Source of the DNA: Roseomonas marmotae
Lineage (GTDB): Bacteria; Pseudomonadota; Alphaproteobacteria; Acetobacterales; Acetobacteraceae
Assembly (NCBI RefSeq): GCF_017654485.1
Contig: NZ_CP061091.1
Coordinates: forward strand, 2,858,501 to 2,922,500
Direction: 5' to 3'
Length of the DNA: 64,000 nt
In this document: positions 60,625 through 64,000 of the stretch, one piece after another
How positions within the stretch are numbered: the first letter of the stretch is position 1
How the letters are laid out: each line of letters starts with the position of its first letter
The notes under the pieces: generated by a model
Told to the model about the DNA's origin: nothing
Seen by the model: only the letters and a program-made list of their open reading frames with translations
Databases searched by the model: none
Made by a program: the position numbers and the translations under genes

Positions 60625-61596
60625 ATGGCGACCATCCTGGTTACCGGAGGTTGCGGGTTCATCGGTTCCCACCTCTGCGCCGCGCTTCGCGCGCGCGGGG
60701 ATCGCGTTCGGGTGCTGGATGATCTCTCCACCGGTCATGAAGCAAATCTTGTCCCCGGCGCCTCGCTGCTGATTGGCGACGTCTCGAATGCTGAGACCGT
60801 GCGGCAGGCGGTGGCTGGTGTGGACGCCGTTTTTCATCTGGCGGCCGTCGCCTCGGTCGAGCGCGGCGTGCAGGACTGGTACGGCACGCATCGCATCAAT
60901 CTCTCCGGCACCATCGCTGTGCTGGATGCGGCGCGGCACAGCGGCATTCCTGTCGTCTATGCCTCCTCCGCCGCCGTGTACGGGGATGCGGATGCGCTGC
61001 CGCTGCATGAGGGCACGCAGCCACGTCCGCTTTCCGCCTATGGCGCGGACAAGCTGGGCTGCGAGCAGCATGCGCGCGTCGCCGGCCACACCCACGGCGT
61101 GCCGACCGCGGGGCTGCGCTTCTTCAACGTGTACGGGCCCCGGCAGGACCCGAACTCACCCTATTCCGGCGTGATCTCGATCTTCTGCGACCGCATTTCC
61201 CAGGGCCAGTCGGTACAGGTCTTCGGGGACGGGCTGCAGACCCGCGATTTCGTCTATGTCGGCGATGTCGTGCGGATGCTGCTCGCGGCGCTGCCGGCCG
61301 CCTCGGTCTCGGCGCCGGTCTTCAATGTCTGCAGCGGCCAGCCGACCTCGGTGCTGGACCTGGCGTCGCTGGTGGCGGAGCTCTGCGGCGTCCCGCTGGA
61401 CGTGCAGCACCGTCCGTCCCGCTCCAGCGAGATCCGGCATTCCCTTGGCCAACCTGCCCTGGCGCGGGAGAAGCTGATGACCACCGCTTCCGTCTCTCTC
61501 CGGGATGGGCTGGCGGAGACACTGGCCTGGCTTTCCGCAGGGCGCCCCGGCCTGTCGGAGCAGGCCGGTCCCTTCCGGGCCATCAGAGCAGCATAG
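60625..61596 (+). CDS. NAD-dependent sugar epimerase (UDP-glucose/GlcNAc 4-epimerase-like)
   Basis: The 323-residue protein is an extended short-chain dehydrogenase: TGGCGFIGSHLCAAL at 7-21, VLDDLSTGHEANL, catalytic Ser in YASSAAVYGDA, and Y-x3-K as YGADKLGCE. FFNVYGPRQDPNSPYSGVIS is typical of nucleotide-sugar 4-epimerases of the WbpP/GalE3 group. It likely makes a UDP-sugar donor for the exopolysaccharide. GGAAGG lies 10 bases before the ATG at 60625. Its 3' end overlaps, by 14 bases on the opposite strand, a small membrane protein gene. Confidence 0.9.
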   Translation: MATILVTGGCGFIGSHLCAALRARGDRVRVLDDLSTGHEANLVPGASLLIGDVSNAETVRQAVAGVDAVFHLAAVASVERGVQDWYGTHRINLSGTIAVLDAARHSGIPVVYASSAAVYGDADALPLHEGTQPRPLSAYGADKLGCEQHARVAGHTHGVPTAGLRFFNVYGPRQDPNSPYSGVISIFCDRISQGQSVQVFGDGLQTRDFVYVGDVVRMLLAALPAASVSAPVFNVCSGQPTSVLDLASLVAELCGVPLDVQHRPSRSSEIRHSLGQPALAREKLMTTASVSLRDGLAETLAWLSAGRPGLSEQAGPFRAIRAA

Positions 61597-61729
61597 CCCG
61601 GAGCAGGAAGATGATAACGAGCCATGCCACAACCGAACAGATGACGATCAGCAGAGCGGCGGCCGGCCACGGCCATCGCCGCTCCGGCGGCCGCTTCGCA
61701 GCCGGTTTGGCAGGCTCATGAGGCTCCAT
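61583..61729 (-). CDS. Small single-pass membrane protein, 48 residues
   Basis: A reverse-strand frame starts at an ATG (61729) with GGAAGGA about 7 bases upstream and ends at 61583, inside the epimerase 3' end. The first 22 residues are rich in Pro, Lys and Arg (PAKPAAKRPPERRWPW), followed by one strongly hydrophobic helix (AAALLIVICSVVAWLVIIF). The positive-inside rule predicts an N-in orientation. No family is recognised. Its place inside the exopolysaccharide locus suggests a small subunit or regulator of a membrane enzyme; that is inference. Confidence 0.65.
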   Translation of the reverse strand: MEPHEPAKPAAKRPPERRWPWPAAALLIVICSVVAWLVIIFLLRAMLL

Positions 61730-61802
61730 CCGTCGTTCCTTCCCCCGGAACTGATTTGCGCCGCGCGCCCGGCGCGAATCAGCTCAGCAGGATAATCCCG
61801 AC

Positions 61803-63725
61803 ATGTGCGGCCTGGCAGGGCTTTTCTCATTTAATCGTGAAACAAACCCCGACGCGGCATTGCTGCGCCGGATGACTGACGCCATGCGGCACCGCGGGCC
61901 GGATGGCGAGGGCTTCCATATCGAGCCCGGACTTGCGCTCGGCCACCGCCGGCTGGCGATCGTGGATCTCGCCGGCGGTGCCCAGCCCATGGCCAGCGCC
62001 GATGGCGAGGTCGTCATTTCCTTCAATGGCGAGATCTACAACCACGAGGAACTTCGGCAGGAACTCGAGGCCGCCGGCCACCGCTTCCGCACCCGCTCGG
62101 ACACCGAGGCCATTCTGCATGCCTGGCAGGCCTGGGGCATGGGCTGCCTGGAGCGCCTGAACGGCATGTTCGCCTTCGCGCTCTGGGACCGCCGCAGCGG
62201 CGAGCTGCTGCTGGCGCGCGATCGCCTGGGCGAGAAGCCGCTGCATTACGCGCAGCTCCCCGATGGCAGCGTCGCCTTCGCCTCCGAATTGTCCGGCATG
62301 CTCGCACTGCCCGCGCTGTCCCGCCGGCTGGACCCGGTGGCGGTCGATGACTTCCTGGCGCTGGGCTATGTGCCGGACCCCGACACCATTTACGCCGGCA
62401 TCCGCCGCCTGCCCGCCGGGCATGCGCTGCTGCTGCGCCGGCAGGGCCTGCCGCTGCTGCCGCAGCCGCGCCGCTACTGGCAGCCCCCCACCACCACGCA
62501 GGACCGCCCGCGCGATGCGGCTGCGGAACTGACGGCGCGGCTGGAGACCTCAGTCCGGCTGCGGCTGATGTCGGATGTGCCGCTGGGCAGCTTCCTCTCC
62601 GGCGGTGTCGATTCCAGCGCCATCACCGCCCTTGCGGCACGGCTGGCGCACCCGCTGCAGACCTTCACCATCGGCTTCCCTGGCGCGGGCGACGAACGCC
62701 CCGCCGCCGCCGCGCTGGCGGCGCGGCTGGGCACCACCCATCTGGCCGAAGCCTCGACCCCCGATTATCTCGCCGCCGCGCGGGAACAGGCGCTGATCTT
62801 CGGCGAGCCTTTCGGCGACCATTCCTCCGTCCCCACCCTGGCCGTCTGCAAGCTCGCGCGGCGGCATGTGACCGTGGCGCTCTCCGGCGACGGCGGCGAC
62901 GAGGTCTTCGCCGGCTACCGCCGCTATCGCTGGCACCAGCTGGCGGAGGCGGTGCGTGCCTATGTGCCGGCACGCGCGCGGCGGCAGGTGCTGGGCGGGC
63001 TGGCGCGGATCTACCCGAAGCTGGACACGGCGCCGCGCTGGCTGCGCGCCAAGCACACCCTGACGGAAATCAGCCTCGACAGCGCGACAGGCTATTACCG
63101 CACCGTCTGCCGCATCCATCAGGAACAGCGCCGCGCCCTGCTCTCCCCCGCCCTGCGGGCGCAAGTGGAGGGGCATGACCCCGGCACCCGTTTCGCGGAG
63201 TACATGGCGGAATGCGACCCGGATGAGACGCTGCTGCAGGCGCAATATGCCGACCTGCACACCTATCTGCCCGGCGACATCCTGACCAAGGTGGACCGCA
63301 CCAGCATGGCCGTCTCGCTGGAGGTGCGTCCGCCGCTGCTGGACCATACGCTGGTGGAATGGGGCATGGCCCTGCCGCCGTCGCTGAAGCTGCACCGCGG
63401 ACAGGGCAAGCAGGTGCTGCGGCAGGCCATGGCTTCCCACCTGCCGGACAGCATCCTGCGGGGGCCGAAGCAGGGCTTCGCCACCTCCATCGGCACCCAT
63501 CTTCGGGACCAGGCCGACGCGGTGCGCGCCCGGCTGCTGGGTGCACCGATGCTGGACTCCGGCCTGTTCGATCCGACCGCGCTGGCGGCCATGGTGGATC
63601 GTCATGCCTCTGGCCGGCATGAGCACGGCCAGGCGCTCTGGAACCTCCTGGTGCTGGAGGGTTTCCTGGCGGCAGGGGACGGTGCGGCGGCATCGCCGCT
63701 TCTGCACGGGGCTATCGGGACTTAA
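61803..63725 (+). CDS. XrtA-system amidotransferase (asparagine synthase-like)
   Basis: The 640-residue protein has the N-terminal class II glutaminase domain starting MCGLAGLFSF, with catalytic Cys2 after Met removal, RHRGPDGEG and SFNGEIYNHEEL. The synthetase domain has the PP-loop SGGVDSSA at about 266-273 and later SGDGGDEVFAGYRRYRW. This is the asparagine synthase homologue of XrtA loci, which probably amidates a sugar acid in the glycan rather than making asparagine. ATP and glutamine would be used. A ribosome-binding site is not strong (CAGGATAA). It is followed 3 bases later by the flippase gene. Confidence 0.92.
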   Translation: MCGLAGLFSFNRETNPDAALLRRMTDAMRHRGPDGEGFHIEPGLALGHRRLAIVDLAGGAQPMASADGEVVISFNGEIYNHEELRQELEAAGHRFRTRSDTEAILHAWQAWGMGCLERLNGMFAFALWDRRSGELLLARDRLGEKPLHYAQLPDGSVAFASELSGMLALPALSRRLDPVAVDDFLALGYVPDPDTIYAGIRRLPAGHALLLRRQGLPLLPQPRRYWQPPTTTQDRPRDAAAELTARLETSVRLRLMSDVPLGSFLSGGVDSSAITALAARLAHPLQTFTIGFPGAGDERPAAAALAARLGTTHLAEASTPDYLAAAREQALIFGEPFGDHSSVPTLAVCKLARRHVTVALSGDGGDEVFAGYRRYRWHQLAEAVRAYVPARARRQVLGGLARIYPKLDTAPRWLRAKHTLTEISLDSATGYYRTVCRIHQEQRRALLSPALRAQVEGHDPGTRFAEYMAECDPDETLLQAQYADLHTYLPGDILTKVDRTSMAVSLEVRPPLLDHTLVEWGMALPPSLKLHRGQGKQVLRQAMASHLPDSILRGPKQGFATSIGTHLRDQADAVRARLLGAPMLDSGLFDPTALAAMVDRHASGRHEHGQALWNLLVLEGFLAAGDGAAASPLLHGAIGT

Positions 63726-63728
63726 CAG

Positions 63729-64000
63729 ATGTCGATTTCGGACGGAGCGGCGCCGCAGAACGCGACGCCGGGCAGTTTGCTGGGCCGCACCATGCGCGGT
63801 GCGGGCTGGGTCGTGGCTTGGCGGATGGTAACGCGCATCCTGGGGCTGGCCAGCACGCTGGTGCTGGTGCGGCTTCTGGCGCCCGAGGATTTCGGCCTGG
63901 TGGCGCTGGCCACCACCTTCGCGATCGCGCTGGACATCTGCCTCTCCATCGGGGTGGAGGATCAGCTCGTCCGCACCCCCAACCCGCGCCCGGAACTCTA
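63729..64000 (+). CDS. Oligosaccharide flippase (Wzx/polysaccharide biosynthesis family), N-terminal part
   Basis: The first 90 residues are visible; the gene runs off the right edge. The start SLLGRTMRGAGWVVAWRMVT leads into hydrophobic segments with RLLAPEDFGLVALATTFAIA, the typical opening of Wzx-type flippases. It should move the lipid-linked repeat unit across the inner membrane. It follows the amidotransferase by 3 bases. Confidence 0.85.
   Translation, partial: MSISDGAAPQNATPGSLLGRTMRGAGWVVAWRMVTRILGLASTLVLVRLLAPEDFGLVALATTFAIALDICLSIGVEDQLVRTPNPRPEL

Noticed and set aside
1..64000. CRISPR arrays, tRNA or rRNA genes, prophage or attachment sites
   Set aside because: No regular spaced repeats, cloverleaf-like sequences or integrase genes were seen.

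Overview
The window is a GC-rich chromosomal segment of an alphaproteobacterium. The combination of a type VI secretion locus, a full XrtA (exosortase A) exopolysaccharide locus and VirA/VirG-like signalling suggests Acetobacteraceae close to Roseomonas. That placement is an inference from gene content and base composition. No rRNA, tRNA or CRISPR array was seen.

Region 1 (1-13.1 kb) is one end of a type VI secretion system. A truncated tssA runs leftward off the window. tssK-tagH-tssL-tssM-tagF run rightward, followed by a secreted caspase-fold protein that lacks both catalytic residues and carries a peptidoglycan-binding domain. Next come a membrane DUF3365/HAMP protein with a CxxCH haem motif, a Ser/Thr kinase (PpkA-type) and, convergently, a PP2C phosphatase (PppA-type). 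The last four look like a post-translational control cassette for the secretion machine.

Region 2 (13.2-22.4 kb) holds a LysR regulator, a di-haem cytochrome c peroxidase in an operon with a VirA-like sensor kinase and a VirG-like response regulator, an aldo/keto reductase, a DUF1028 protein and an orphan peptide-type binding protein.

Region 3 (22.7-31.5 kb) is a complete catabolic operon for four-carbon sugar acids: ltnD-otnK-otnI-deoR-denD-gntP-otnC. It predicts conversion of L-threonate and D-erythronate to dihydroxyacetone phosphate. It ends at a strong two-way terminator shared with convergent ilvD.

Region 4 (31.8-64 kb) is the XrtA/PEP-CTERM exopolysaccharide locus. Two tandem PEP-CTERM genes (the sorting substrates) are separated by two nested insertion sequences. 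Each has a sigma-54 promoter with almost the same sequence, and at the same distance upstream a shared motif, GTAA-N6-CCGACA. A leftward operon (46.6 to 36.2 kb) encodes export lipoprotein, chain-length protein, tyrosine kinase, outer-membrane barrel, ATPase, deacetylase, FemAB protein, glycosyltransferase and the XrtA-EpsI fusion. A rightward operon (47-58 kb) encodes the priming sugar transferase, the sensor kinase PrsK, the sigma-54 activator PrsR, the TPR protein PrsT, a glycosyltransferase and an unassigned exported protein. Two family-2 glycosyltransferases, a sugar epimerase, an asparagine-synthase-like amidotransferase and the start of a flippase complete the locus. Two more copies of the GTAA-N6-CCGACA motif lie in the intergenic region at 60.4-60.6 kb. 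The simplest reading is that PrsK/PrsR with sigma-54 switches on the PEP-CTERM proteins and possibly part of the glycan machinery through this motif. Three probable small genes (44, 48 and 61 codons) are tucked between the larger ones.
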